This document shows, in pieces, positions 52,383 through 61,017 of a stretch of DNA of 64,000 nt (the stretch's first letter is position 1; the number at the start of each line of letters is the position of its first letter). A program made the translations under genes and the position numbers. Under the pieces are notes generated by a model that made no database searches, was not told the DNA's origin, and saw only the letters and a program-made list of their open reading frames with translations. Origin of the DNA: Streptomyces sp. NBC_01262 (GTDB lineage Bacteria > Actinomycetota > Actinomycetes > Streptomycetales > Streptomycetaceae); assembly GCF_036226365.1 (NCBI RefSeq), contig NZ_CP108462.1:7844501-7908500 (forward strand), written 5' to 3'.

Positions 52383-55196
52383 ATGAACGAGGGCCAGCTG
52401 TTCGGGGGACGGTACGAGATCCGGGGGCTGCTCGGGTCGGGCGGCATGGCCCGCGTGCACCTGGCCTACGACACCCGGCTGGCCCGGACCGTGGCGCTCA
52501 AGACGCTGCTGCCCGAGCTGGCCCGCGACCCCGAGGCCCGCCGCAGGTTCGCGCGCGAGGCACGGGCGGCGGCCGGGCTCAACCATCCGGGAATCGTGAC
52601 CGTCCACGACCAGGACGAGACCAAGGCGGGCGGCACCGACGGCGACGAGGTCGTGCCGTATCTCGTCATGGAGCACATCGAGGGCCGCACCCTCTCCGAA
52701 CTCGCCCGCGAGCAGGCCCCGCTGGAGATCGACCGGGCCATCCGCATCACCTGCGACATCCTGGACGCCCTCGCCCACGCCCATGCGCACGGCCTGGTCC
52801 ACCGCGACGTCAAGCCGTCCAACGTGCTGATCGCCACCGGCGGTTCGGTCAAGGTCGCCGACTTCGGCATCGCCCGCGTCGTCCACTCCCTGTCCCGCAT
52901 CACCGGCACCGGCACCTCGCTCGGCACGCCCGGCTACATGTCGCCCGAACAGGTCGCCGGCCACGAGGTCGACGCCCGCAGCGACCTCTACTCGGTCGGG
53001 TGCATGCTCAACGAACTCCTCACCGGCACCGTCCCCTTCCCCGGGCTCACGCCGCTGTCGGTGATGTACGCCCACGTCCACCAGACCCCGCCGCCGCCCT
53101 CGGCCCGCAACCCGCGCGTGCCGCCCGCACTGGACGCCGTCGTGCTGTCGGCGCTGTCCAAGAACCCGGCGCTGCGCCCGCAGAGCGCCCTCGCGATGCG
53201 GGATGCCCTGATGCGCTCGCAGCGCCGTCCGGAGCCCCAGCCCCTGCCCCAGCCCCAGCCCAGGCCCCTTCCCCCGCCGCCGTCCACGCCGCCGACGCCC
53301 CTTCCCGCGATGGCCCCGCCGCTCCACCCCGCGTACAACCCGCCGCACCAGACCTGGGTCCTCGCCCCGCCGGTCCCCAGCCCCCGGCGTCGCCGCCGCT
53401 GGCCGGTGGTCACCGCCGTCACGGCCGCCGTCGCCACGACCGCCGTCATCGCCGCCCTCCTCCTGCACCCCTTCGACGGCAAGGACGACAAGGCCGGCAA
53501 GGGTGGCAAGGGCGGCTCCGGCACCACAACCACCGCCCTGGACCTCGTCAACCAGCGCCGTACCGCCAGCGGTTACAACGGCGCCCTGAACGCCGCCGTC
53601 AACCCGTCCACCACCAAGGGCGGCACGCTCAAGCTGATCTCCCAGTACGCCCCGGACTCGCTCGACCCCGTCCGCAGCTACTCCCCGCTGACGTGGAACC
53701 TGAGCCGCCTCTTCCTGCGCAAGCTGGTCGACTACGCCCCCGAGCCCGGCAAGGCCGGCGCCAAACTCGTCCCCGACCTCGCCACCACCACCGGCACCGT
53801 CACCGACGGCGGCCGCACCTACACGTACACCCTCAAGGAGGGCCTGCGCTTCGAGGACGGCGCCGCGATCACGGCCCAGGACGTCAAGTACGGCATCGAG
53901 CGCGGCTTCGCCACCGACCTCTACAACACCGGCCCCACCCACCTGCGCGATCTGCTCGACCAGGGCCAGGACTACCCCGGCCCGTACAAGGACACCGACC
54001 CGGACAAGCTCGGCCTGGACAGCGTCGACACCCCCGACGACCGCACCGTCGTCTTCCATCTCGACACGCCCTTCGCCGACTTCCCGTACGTCCTGGCGCT
54101 GGCCGCGGCCTCGCCCGTCCCGAAGTCCAGGGACACCAAGGACAGTTACCAGAAGCGGCCGGTGGCCAGCGGCCCGTACGAGATCGCCTCCTACGTACAG
54201 GACAAGAGCCTGAGGCTCGTCCGCAACGAGGACTGGGACCCCGCCACCGACCAGATCCGCACCGCGCTCCCCGACGAGGTCGACCTCACCGTCGTCGGCA
54301 CCCAGGCCGAGGTCGACCAGGCGCTCCTGAACGGATCGGCGGACCTGGACCCCGCACAGAGCGGCGTCGAGGCCACCACCCGCACCAAGATCCTCGGCGA
54401 CACCGCCCTCAAGGCCGACGCGGACCTCGCCCGGACCGGCTCCGTGCGCTACTTCTCCCTCCAGACCGCCGTCGCCCCCCTGGACGACTACCGCTGCCGC
54501 TGGGCCGTCCAGTACGCCACCGACCGCACCGCCCTGCGCGACGCGGCCGGCGGCACCGTCGCCGGCGACGTCGCCGCCGGCATGCTCCCGCCGACCGTCG
54601 GCGGCTACGACGAGCACCTCGACACCTACGGCACCGTCAGCGGGCAGAGCCAGCCGACGCAGGCCGAGCGCTTCCTCACCGAGTGCGGAAAGCCCGACGG
54701 TTTCAAGACCGTCATCGTCTCCCCGGAGGGCGACACCGACGGCAAGGCCGCCGCCGAGGAGCTGAGCCGGCAGCTCGCCCTCGTCGGCATCGAGGCCACC
54801 GTCGAGCACCCCGCCTCCGCCGACTTCTGGCCCGTCCTCACCGACCAGGCCAAGATCAAGGAGAAGGGCTGGGGCATCGTCCTCAGCCGCTGGCTCGCCG
54901 ACTGGCCCACCCCCGCCGGCTTCCTGCGGCCCCTGCTGCTGCCCGACAGCCCCTACAACTACGCCGGCCTCGACGACCGCGAGATCAACGGCCTCATGGA
55001 CGAGGCCGACGCCAAGACCGACCGCAACGCCGCCGACAACCTCTGGCGCACCGTCGACTCCACCGCCCAGGACCGTGGCACCCTGCTGCCCTTCATGTAC
55101 GAGCGCCGGCTCAACTACCGCTCCGACCGCCTGACCAACGTCTACCTGCACCCGGCACTCGGCGGCGTGGACCTGCAGGCACTGGGCGTGGCATAA
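52383..55196 (+). CDS. Ser/Thr protein kinase with extracytoplasmic oligopeptide-binding (SBP_bac_5) sensor domain
   Basis: 937-residue membrane kinase. Residues 8-275 form a Hanks-type kinase with Lys40 (VALK), His140-Arg-Asp142 and Asp160-Phe-Gly, all catalytic residues intact. A Pro-rich linker (281-335), four arginines and one membrane segment (about 340-362) follow. Outside, residues about 412-937 match a family 5 solute-binding protein (GGTLKLISQYAPDSLDP, VASGPYEI). Instead of PASTA repeats, the sensor is a peptide/oligosaccharide-binding fold, suggesting direct ligand sensing. No transporter genes adjoin it. ATG at 52383; single gene. Confidence 0.9.
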   Translation: MNEGQLFGGRYEIRGLLGSGGMARVHLAYDTRLARTVALKTLLPELARDPEARRRFAREARAAAGLNHPGIVTVHDQDETKAGGTDGDEVVPYLVMEHIEGRTLSELAREQAPLEIDRAIRITCDILDALAHAHAHGLVHRDVKPSNVLIATGGSVKVADFGIARVVHSLSRITGTGTSLGTPGYMSPEQVAGHEVDARSDLYSVGCMLNELLTGTVPFPGLTPLSVMYAHVHQTPPPPSARNPRVPPALDAVVLSALSKNPALRPQSALAMRDALMRSQRRPEPQPLPQPQPRPLPPPPSTPPTPLPAMAPPLHPAYNPPHQTWVLAPPVPSPRRRRRWPVVTAVTAAVATTAVIAALLLHPFDGKDDKAGKGGKGGSGTTTTALDLVNQRRTASGYNGALNAAVNPSTTKGGTLKLISQYAPDSLDPVRSYSPLTWNLSRLFLRKLVDYAPEPGKAGAKLVPDLATTTGTVTDGGRTYTYTLKEGLRFEDGAAITAQDVKYGIERGFATDLYNTGPTHLRDLLDQGQDYPGPYKDTDPDKLGLDSVDTPDDRTVVFHLDTPFADFPYVLALAAASPVPKSRDTKDSYQKRPVASGPYEIASYVQDKSLRLVRNEDWDPATDQIRTALPDEVDLTVVGTQAEVDQALLNGSADLDPAQSGVEATTRTKILGDTALKADADLARTGSVRYFSLQTAVAPLDDYRCRWAVQYATDRTALRDAAGGTVAGDVAAGMLPPTVGGYDEHLDTYGTVSGQSQPTQAERFLTECGKPDGFKTVIVSPEGDTDGKAAAEELSRQLALVGIEATVEHPASADFWPVLTDQAKIKEKGWGIVLSRWLADWPTPAGFLRPLLLPDSPYNYAGLDDREINGLMDEADAKTDRNAADNLWRTVDSTAQDRGTLLPFMYERRLNYRSDRLTNVYLHPALGGVDLQALGVA

Positions 55197-55198
55197 AC

Positions 55199-55288
55199 AG
55201 CCCGTCCGGCGTTTGAGGACACGCCCGAAGGGCGTTCGGGGGTCCAGGGGGCTTGCCCCCTGGTTTCGGGAAGGGGCGGGGTGGGGGA
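55199..55288 (+). repeat. Composite dispersed repeat, family A, acting as terminator
   Basis: Begins two bases after the kinase stop with the core, then the ACGCCC/GGGCGT hairpin (55221-55235), a 9-bp hairpin with a TT loop (55244-55263) and the GGTTTCGGGAAGGGGCGGGG end. Same ends as 3310-3418. Situated between convergent genes. Confidence 0.8.
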
Positions 55289-55302
55289 TATTCCGGTCTG
55301 CC

Positions 55303-56358
55303 TCAGCCCAGCGCCTTGGCGAGCGCGTCCACGAACCGGTCCGTCGTGTCCCGGTCCCGCACCGCCACCCGCAGCCACTCCGGCCCCAGCCCCGGAAACG
55401 TGTCGGCCCGCCGCACCGCGAACCCCAGCTCCCGCAGCCGCTCCCGCACGACCGCCGCGCCCGGCAGCCGTAGAAGCAGAAAAGGGGCGGCGGGGGAGTC
55501 CCCCGCGACCCGGACTGCGGGGAAATCGGCGAGCCGGGCGAGAAGATGGCTGCGGTCGGAAGCGATTACCGCAGCCGCCGCCTCCGCCTCGGCCACCGCC
55601 GCCGGCTCGACGCAGGCGCGGATCGCGACCAGCCCGGGCGTGGAGACCGCCCACAGCGGCTGCGCCCGCTCCAGCGCGTCCACATGGCCGGCTCCCGCCA
55701 GCACATAGCCGATCCGGAGCCCGGCCAGCCCCCAGGTCTTGGTGAGACTGCGCAGCACCACCAGCCCCGGCAGATCGCGCCGCCCGGCCAGGGACTCGCG
55801 CTCGCCGGGGACCGCGTCCATGAAGGCCTCGTCGACCACCAGAACGCGCCCGGGGCGGGCCAGCCCGGCGATGGCGTCCGCAGGGTGCAGCACGGACGTG
55901 GGGTTGGTCGGATTGCCGATGACGACGAGATCCGCGTCGTCCGGGACGGCCGCCGGGTCGAGGGCGAAGCCCCGGGCGCCGTCCAGCAGCACCCGCTCGA
56001 CCGCGTGCCCGGCATCGCGGAGCGCGGCCTCGGGCTCGGTGAACTGGGGGTGCACCACGACCGCCCGGCGGGGCGAGAACGCCCGCGCGACCAGTACGAA
56101 GGCCTCGGCCGCGCCCGCCGTCAGCAGCACCTCCGCCGGGGGACGGCCGTGCCGTACGGCGACGGCGTCCCGCGCGGACCGCTCGTCGGGGTAGGCGGCG
56201 AGCCCGTCCAGCGAGGCGGAGATCCGGTCCCGGAGCCAGCGCGGGGGCGTGCCCGTACGGACGTTGACGGCGAGGTCGACGAGCCCGTCGCCGTCGTCGC
56301 GCACCTCCGAGTCGCCGTGGTGACGGAGGTCGTAGCCGTCGGTGCCGTCAGTGGGCAT
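55303..56358 (-). CDS. cobC: CobC-type PLP-dependent aminotransferase/decarboxylase of cobalamin synthesis
   Basis: 351-residue fold-type I PLP enzyme similar to histidinol-phosphate aminotransferase. It would make or supply the (R)-1-amino-2-propanol phosphate arm by L-threonine-phosphate decarboxylation. NPTNPT (149-154), Asp176 (VVDEAF), Lys207 (SLTKTWGLAGLRIG) and the C-terminal RVAVRD are visible. Location as last gene of the cobalamin operon favours CobC/CobD over HisC. Its start overlaps the end of cbiX by 11 bases. Confidence 0.8.
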   Translation of the reverse strand: MPTDGTDGYDLRHHGDSEVRDDGDGLVDLAVNVRTGTPPRWLRDRISASLDGLAAYPDERSARDAVAVRHGRPPAEVLLTAGAAEAFVLVARAFSPRRAVVVHPQFTEPEAALRDAGHAVERVLLDGARGFALDPAAVPDDADLVVIGNPTNPTSVLHPADAIAGLARPGRVLVVDEAFMDAVPGERESLAGRRDLPGLVVLRSLTKTWGLAGLRIGYVLAGAGHVDALERAQPLWAVSTPGLVAIRACVEPAAVAEAEAAAAVIASDRSHLLARLADFPAVRVAGDSPAAPFLLLRLPGAAVVRERLRELGFAVRRADTFPGLGPEWLRVAVRDRDTTDRFVDALAKALG

Positions 56359-57250
56359 GATGGTGATGCCCGTCGTGGCTGTGCCCGTGGCTGTGCGACG
56401 GGTCGTCCGGGTGGTGGTGCGGCTGCTGGGGCGAGCCGACGCGCTCCTCGAAGCCGGGCAGCTTGATGCGGTACATGCAGGTGTCGCAGTTCATCCGCAG
56501 ATCGCCCTTGAGCGTCTCCCGGTACCGCTCCATCACCAGCTCCGCCAGCTCCGGCTCCGGGCCGATCACATCCGCCTGCCGCACCTCGACCTCCGGGTGC
56601 GCCGCCGCCCAGCCCTCCGCCTGCTGCCGTACGCGCTCCGGCAGGATCCCGGTGAACAGGAAGTACGGCAGCACCACGACCCGCCTGGCGCCCAGCCGCG
56701 CGCACCGGTCGAGACCCGACGGCACGTCCGGTGCCGCCAGGGACACGAACGCCGTCTCCACGCCCGCGTAGCCCCGGCCCTCCCACAGCAGCCGCGCGAC
56801 CTTGCAGACCTCGGCGTTGGCGTCCGGGTCGGTCGAGCCGCGGCCGACCAGCAGCACGGTGGTGTCCGCGCGCTCGGCCAGCGTGACCTGCTCCTCCAGC
56901 CGCCGGTCCAGCACCGCCAGCAGCCCCGGATGCGGGCCGAGGGGGCGCCCGTACGCGTACGACGTGCCCGGGTGCCGCTGCTCCTCCCTGGCCAGCGCCG
57001 CCGGTATGTCGCCCTTGGCGTGCCCGGCCGACACCAGCACCAGCGGCACGGCGGCGAAGCGGCTCGCGCCGCCCGCCACCAGCTCGGCCACGGCGTCCGC
57101 CAGCGGGGGCGGCGACAGCTCGATGAAGCCGCCGCCCACCGGCAGCCCGGGGTTGCGCTCGCCGAGCTGCCGTACGAAGTCGCGGAAGGCCTCGGCTCCG
57201 GCCTCGTCACGTGTTCCGTGGCCGACGAGAAGGAGTGCGGGCGGGGTCAC
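56348..57250 (-). CDS. cbiX: Sirohydrochlorin cobaltochelatase CbiX, long form with MxCxxC and His-rich tail
   Basis: 300-residue class II chelatase inserting cobalt early in corrin synthesis. Two homologous halves; ligands His11 (GHGTRDE) and His77 (SAGHAKGD). The C-terminus has Met253-x-Cys255-x-x-Cys258 and a tail (about 278-300) with over ten His, features known from Bacillus megaterium CbiX for Fe-S binding and metal storage. The GTG start overlaps the cobH TGA (GTGA). Confidence 0.88.
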   Translation of the reverse strand: MTPPALLLVGHGTRDEAGAEAFRDFVRQLGERNPGLPVGGGFIELSPPPLADAVAELVAGGASRFAAVPLVLVSAGHAKGDIPAALAREEQRHPGTSYAYGRPLGPHPGLLAVLDRRLEEQVTLAERADTTVLLVGRGSTDPDANAEVCKVARLLWEGRGYAGVETAFVSLAAPDVPSGLDRCARLGARRVVVLPYFLFTGILPERVRQQAEGWAAAHPEVEVRQADVIGPEPELAELVMERYRETLKGDLRMNCDTCMYRIKLPGFEERVGSPQQPHHHPDDPSHSHGHSHDGHHHHAH

Positions 57251-57852
57251 AGGTCTTGCTCCTTGCTGGGGTTTTCCGTGTATTCCGTGTAGAGCAGGGC
57301 GTTCAGCGCGGCCGCGGCCACCGCCGAACCGCCCTTCTCCGAGATGTTGCTGACGGCGGGCAGACCGGAGGCCCGCAGCGCCGCCTTGCTCTCCGCCGCG
57401 CCGACGAAGCCGACGGGCAGTCCGATCACCAGCGCCGGTGCCGCGTCCTCGATCAGGAGCAGCTCCTCCAGCGCGGTCGGCGCGCACCCGATCACCCACA
57501 CCGCGCCGGGTCCCACCTCCTCGTACGCGAGACGGACGGCATGCGCCGACCGGGTAAGCCCCGGGCCGGACCGTGCCTCCTTCAGGCGGCACACCGCCTT
57601 GCGGGTGGTGATGCCGGCGGACACCATCTCCACGTCCGCGACGATCGGCGCGCCCGCGAGCAGGGCCGCGTGCGCGGCGACGAGCGACGGCTCGTCGCAG
57701 ACCAGGTCGTCCGCGTAGTCCAGGTCCGCGCTGGAGTGGATCACCCGCTCCACGACCGCGCGGGTCAGCGGCGGGAGGCCGGTCGTGTCCAGCCGCGACC
57801 GCAGAATGCGGAAGGACTCCAGCTCGATCGGGTGGACCGCGCTGCGGGTCAT
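57247..57852 (-). CDS. cobH: Precorrin-8X methylmutase
   Basis: 201 residues, normal length. It moves the methyl group from C11 to C12, giving hydrogenobyrinate. The expected catalytic His39 lies in ERVIHSSADLDYADDL; VIGLPVGFVGAAESK and the SNISEKGGS end are family hallmarks. ATGA overlap with the ferredoxin gene upstream. Confidence 0.92.
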   Translation of the reverse strand: MTRSAVHPIELESFRILRSRLDTTGLPPLTRAVVERVIHSSADLDYADDLVCDEPSLVAAHAALLAGAPIVADVEMVSAGITTRKAVCRLKEARSGPGLTRSAHAVRLAYEEVGPGAVWVIGCAPTALEELLLIEDAAPALVIGLPVGFVGAAESKAALRASGLPAVSNISEKGGSAVAAAALNALLYTEYTENPSKEQDL

Positions 57853-58058
57853 AGGGCTCCTCCGTGACTGCTGGTCGTTTCATCGATGGCGTCGACCGGG
57901 CACACGTCGATGCACTCCAGGCATCCGGTGCACAGCTCCGCGAGGACGTACAGGCTTCCGCCGTCCGGCCGGATGGCATGCGTAGGGCAGGTCAGCAGGC
58001 ACGCCCCGCAGCCGGCGCAGCGGTCGGTGACGGTCACCGCCGGGATCACGTCTGCCAC
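57849..58058 (-). CDS. Small 2x[4Fe-4S] ferredoxin
   Basis: 69 residues with two complete CxxCxxCxxxC motifs: Cys14/17/20/24 and Cys43/46/49/53. GTG start inside the end of the cbiG-cobJ gene; stop overlaps the cobH start. Its place in the operon suggests electron supply to a corrin step, such as ring contraction, cobalt reduction or the Fe-S centre of CbiX. This role is inferred. Confidence 0.85.
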   Translation of the reverse strand: MADVIPAVTVTDRCAGCGACLLTCPTHAIRPDGGSLYVLAELCTGCLECIDVCPVDAIDETTSSHGGAL

Positions 58059-59722
58059 CGGTAGCCGCGGGGGGTGACCATGCGGCCCGCGACCTCGCGG
58101 GTGGCCGTGTTGCCGACCGTGACGACGGTGACCATGTCGACCGTCGTCACGTCGAGCGCGGCAAGGGTCGTCACCTCACTGCGCTCGTCCGGGCGGGACG
58201 CGGCGTGGACGACGCCGACCGGGGTCTGCGGGGTGCGGTGCTCGCCGAGGATGGCGAGGGCCTTCGGGAGCTGCCAGTCCCGGCCGCGGCTGCGGGGATT
58301 GTAGAAGGTGACGACGAGATCGGACTCGGCCGCCGCCCGTACGCGCCGCTCGATGACCTCCCACGGGGTGTGCAGGTCGGACAGGCTGATCGACACATGG
58401 TCGTGCCCGAGCGGCGCCCCCAGGATCGCGGCGGCCGCCAGCGCCGCCGTCACCCCGGGCACCCCGACGACGTCGATGTCGGCGCTCGCCTCGGCCAGGG
58501 CGGGGGAGGCCATCGCGTACACCCCGGCGTCACCGCTGCCGATAAGGGCGACGGCGTACCCCGCACGGGCCTCGGCCACCGCACTGCGGGCCCGCTCCTC
58601 CTCCGCGCCGAGGCCGGATTCCAGGATCCGGGTGCCGGGGCGGAGCAGATCACGGATCTGGTCGACGTACTGGTCCAGGCCGACCACGACCGCCGCCCGG
58701 CGCAGCTCCTCACGGGCCCGGGGCGTCAGCAGGTCGCGCGCGCCGGGGCCGAGCCCCACCACCGCGAGCCGCCCGCGTGGACGCCGCCGTGCCACGGCGG
58801 CCGTGGCCATCGCGGACTTCCGCTTCTGGACGACCAGTTCGCCGCCCTGCCCCGCCGCCGCCAGCGCCGCCGCCTCCGCCACGGACGGCGTCCCGACCGC
58901 CGCGAGCGGTGCGGCGGACGGATTCGGCACCTCGATCCCGGCCAGCGTCCCGGCGGCGTACGTGAGCAGCGGTACGTTCAGCCGCTCCGCCGCCGCCACG
59001 ATCCCGGCCTCGTCCGCCTTGGCCTCCACCGTCGCCAGCGCCGCGACGGACCGGGCCGACAGCCCAGCCCCCTCCAGCGCCTCCCGTACGAGCCCGAGCA
59101 CCTCCTCCGCCGCCACGCCCCGGCTCCCGCCGACCCCGACCACGAGCGACGCGGGCCGCAGCACGGCGGTCCTCTCCCCGGCCGGCACGACAAGGTCCGT
59201 CACCCGGATCTCGGCTTCCCCCGCCTCCCCCACGTTCGCCGGCAGCGCCGGCAGCGGCCACACCGCGTCCGCCCGCATCGCCACCGGCTCCCCGTCCAGC
59301 ATCGCCCGGCTCACCGCCGCGATCGCCCCCTCCACGGGGAGACCCAGCGTGTCCAGGCCCGACGCGCCCACCGCGTCCGTCGCCGTCGTGACGACCGGCG
59401 CCGTCCCGAGGATGTCCGACACCGCCGCCGCCAGGTCGTTCGCCCCGCCCCCGTGCCCGCCCAGCAGCGCCACCGCGTACCGGTGCGCCTCGTCCACGCA
59501 CACCACCCCCGGGTCGCTCGCCTTGTCGGCGAGCAGCGGGGCGACGAGCCGTACGGCTGCGCCGGTAGCCAGGAAGCAGACCAGCTGCTCGCACTCGGCG
59601 AACGCGGCCGTCACGGCCTCACGCACCGGGCCGTCGTACACGCGCGTACGGTCCGGCCAGGCGGCGGCGAGTCGTTCGCAGCCGCGCTGTCCCGCCGCGG
59701 TGGCGGCTATCAGGCCGATCAC
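58046..59722 (-). CDS. cobJ: Fused CbiG - precorrin-3B C17-methyltransferase (CobJ/CbiH)
   Basis: 558 residues. The N-terminal half (about 1-310) is CbiG: FLATGAAVRLVAPLL and GGHGGGANDLA in the N-domain and VVGVGGSRGVAAEEV in the C-domain; it opens the delta-lactone in the anaerobic route. The C-terminal half (about 315-558) is the SAM-dependent methyltransferase (VGLGPGARDLLT, SGDAGVYAMA, VVTFYNPRSR) that drives ring contraction. A natural fusion known in actinobacteria. GTG start with AAGGAG upstream; GTGA overlap with cobL. Confidence 0.9.
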   Translation of the reverse strand: MIGLIAATAAGQRGCERLAAAWPDRTRVYDGPVREAVTAAFAECEQLVCFLATGAAVRLVAPLLADKASDPGVVCVDEAHRYAVALLGGHGGGANDLAAAVSDILGTAPVVTTATDAVGASGLDTLGLPVEGAIAAVSRAMLDGEPVAMRADAVWPLPALPANVGEAGEAEIRVTDLVVPAGERTAVLRPASLVVGVGGSRGVAAEEVLGLVREALEGAGLSARSVAALATVEAKADEAGIVAAAERLNVPLLTYAAGTLAGIEVPNPSAAPLAAVGTPSVAEAAALAAAGQGGELVVQKRKSAMATAAVARRRPRGRLAVVGLGPGARDLLTPRAREELRRAAVVVGLDQYVDQIRDLLRPGTRILESGLGAEEERARSAVAEARAGYAVALIGSGDAGVYAMASPALAEASADIDVVGVPGVTAALAAAAILGAPLGHDHVSISLSDLHTPWEVIERRVRAAAESDLVVTFYNPRSRGRDWQLPKALAILGEHRTPQTPVGVVHAASRPDERSEVTTLAALDVTTVDMVTVVTVGNTATREVAGRMVTPRGYRWQT

Positions 59723-61017
59723 GTTGTTGCTCCTTCAGAGTCTTGACTGATTTCAGCCCGTCCAGCGTTTGAGGACCGGGGGTCTGGGGGCGGGGTGGGG
59801 GACGAAACCCGCTCACCCCAGAGCACGAACACCGGGTTGGTCGCCGCCAGTCGGCTCACCCCACCCGGAAGCGGCGCGAGCCGCGAGGACTGCAGCAGCA
59901 CACCGTCCACCACCAGCCCCGCCCCGGACAGCGCCGCCCGGACCTCCGCCACCCGGTCGATCGCCGCGAGCGTGACCACGACAACCCGCCGCGCCCGCAG
60001 GGCGGATGCCGCGACGATCGCCGCCAGGTCACCCCCACCCCCGCCGACAAAAACCGCGTCCGGCTCCGGCAGCGCGTCCAGAACCGATGGCGCGGACCCA
60101 TGGACCACCTGGACATCGACCCCATGGGCGACCGCGTTGTCCCGGATCCGCTCGACGCCGTCAGCAGCCCGCTCGACCGCGACCACCGCCGCGCCGAACC
60201 GCGCGCATTCCACCGCCACCGACCCAGACCCCGCGCCGATGTCCCACACCAGCTCACCCGTACGCGGCCCGAGCCGGGCCAGGGCCAGCGCCCGGACCTC
60301 GTACTTGGTGACCATGGAATCGCGGTGGGCGAAGGCCTCCTCCGGCAGCGCCCACCCCGCCGGAGCGGGCGGGGCACCGGCGACCGTACGCGCGGCGGGA
60401 GCGAGCGCGCGGCGCTCGTCGAGGCACAGCACGACGCTCACGCCGACCCCCGACCAGTCCCGGGCCGCCGCCTGCGCCGGGGAGAGCCGCTCGACCGACT
60501 CCTCGGGCGTCCCGAGCGCCGCCGCGACCACAAGCGCCCGCTCGATGCCGGCGCCGGCCAGCGCCGCGCCCAGCTCGCCGGGCCCGGCGCCCGGCCCGGT
60601 CAGGACGGCCGTCTTGGGGTGCGCCCGGCAGACGTTGACCGCCGTACGCGGATCGCGCCCGTGGGCGCTCACCACGACCGCGTCGTCCCAGGTCAGCCCG
60701 AGCCGGGCGAAGGCCATGGCCACCGACGGGGACGCCGGCCGGACGTCCAGCGCGGCTGCGCCAAAGCGCTCGGCCAGGGCTCGTACGATCCCGAAGAACC
60801 CGGGATCGCCGGAAGCGAGGACGACCACCCGGCCGTCCTTCGCGACGTGCTCCTCGACCGCGTCGAGGGCCGGGGCGAGCGGCCCGAGGACGATCCGCTC
60901 GGCGCCCGGGGGGAGCGCGGCGGCATCGATATGCCGCCGGGCGCCGACGACGAGCGTGGCGTCAGCCGGGACCGCGGGAACGGCAGTCCCTGTCCCGGTA
61001 CCGATGACCGTGATCAC
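59719..61017 (-). CDS. cobL: Precorrin-6Y C5,15-methyltransferase (decarboxylating), with repeat-derived tail
   Basis: 432 residues. N-terminal domain (about 1-200; LASGDPGFFGIVRAL, SAHGRDP) methylates C5; C-terminal CbiT-like domain (about 230-400; VWDIGAGSGSVAVE) methylates C15 and decarboxylates. The family normally stops near VFVLWGER; here residues about 406-421 are encoded by a dispersed family A repeat (59755-59801), yet the frame stays open to the cobJ overlap. ATG overlaps the cbiD stop. Confidence 0.9.
   Translation of the reverse strand: MITVIGTGTGTAVPAVPADATLVVGARRHIDAAALPPGAERIVLGPLAPALDAVEEHVAKDGRVVVLASGDPGFFGIVRALAERFGAAALDVRPASPSVAMAFARLGLTWDDAVVVSAHGRDPRTAVNVCRAHPKTAVLTGPGAGPGELGAALAGAGIERALVVAAALGTPEESVERLSPAQAAARDWSGVGVSVVLCLDERRALAPAARTVAGAPPAPAGWALPEEAFAHRDSMVTKYEVRALALARLGPRTGELVWDIGAGSGSVAVECARFGAAVVAVERAADGVERIRDNAVAHGVDVQVVHGSAPSVLDALPEPDAVFVGGGGGDLAAIVAASALRARRVVVVTLAAIDRVAEVRAALSGAGLVVDGVLLQSSRLAPLPGGVSRLAATNPVFVLWGERVSSPTPPPDPRSSNAGRAEISQDSEGATT
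59755..59801 (+). repeat. Family A repeat inside the 3' end of cobL
   Basis: The 22-bp core (one mismatch to 55199-55220) is followed by a shortened GGGGGTCTGGGGGCGGGGTG end. On the minus strand it is translated as part of the CobL tail (including SSNAGRA). Confidence 0.85.

Noticed and set aside
52047..55151. A 1034-codon minus-strand frame opposite the kinase gene
   Set aside because: Val/Gly-rich antisense composition with no motif; it exists because the kinase gene has strong third-position G/C bias.
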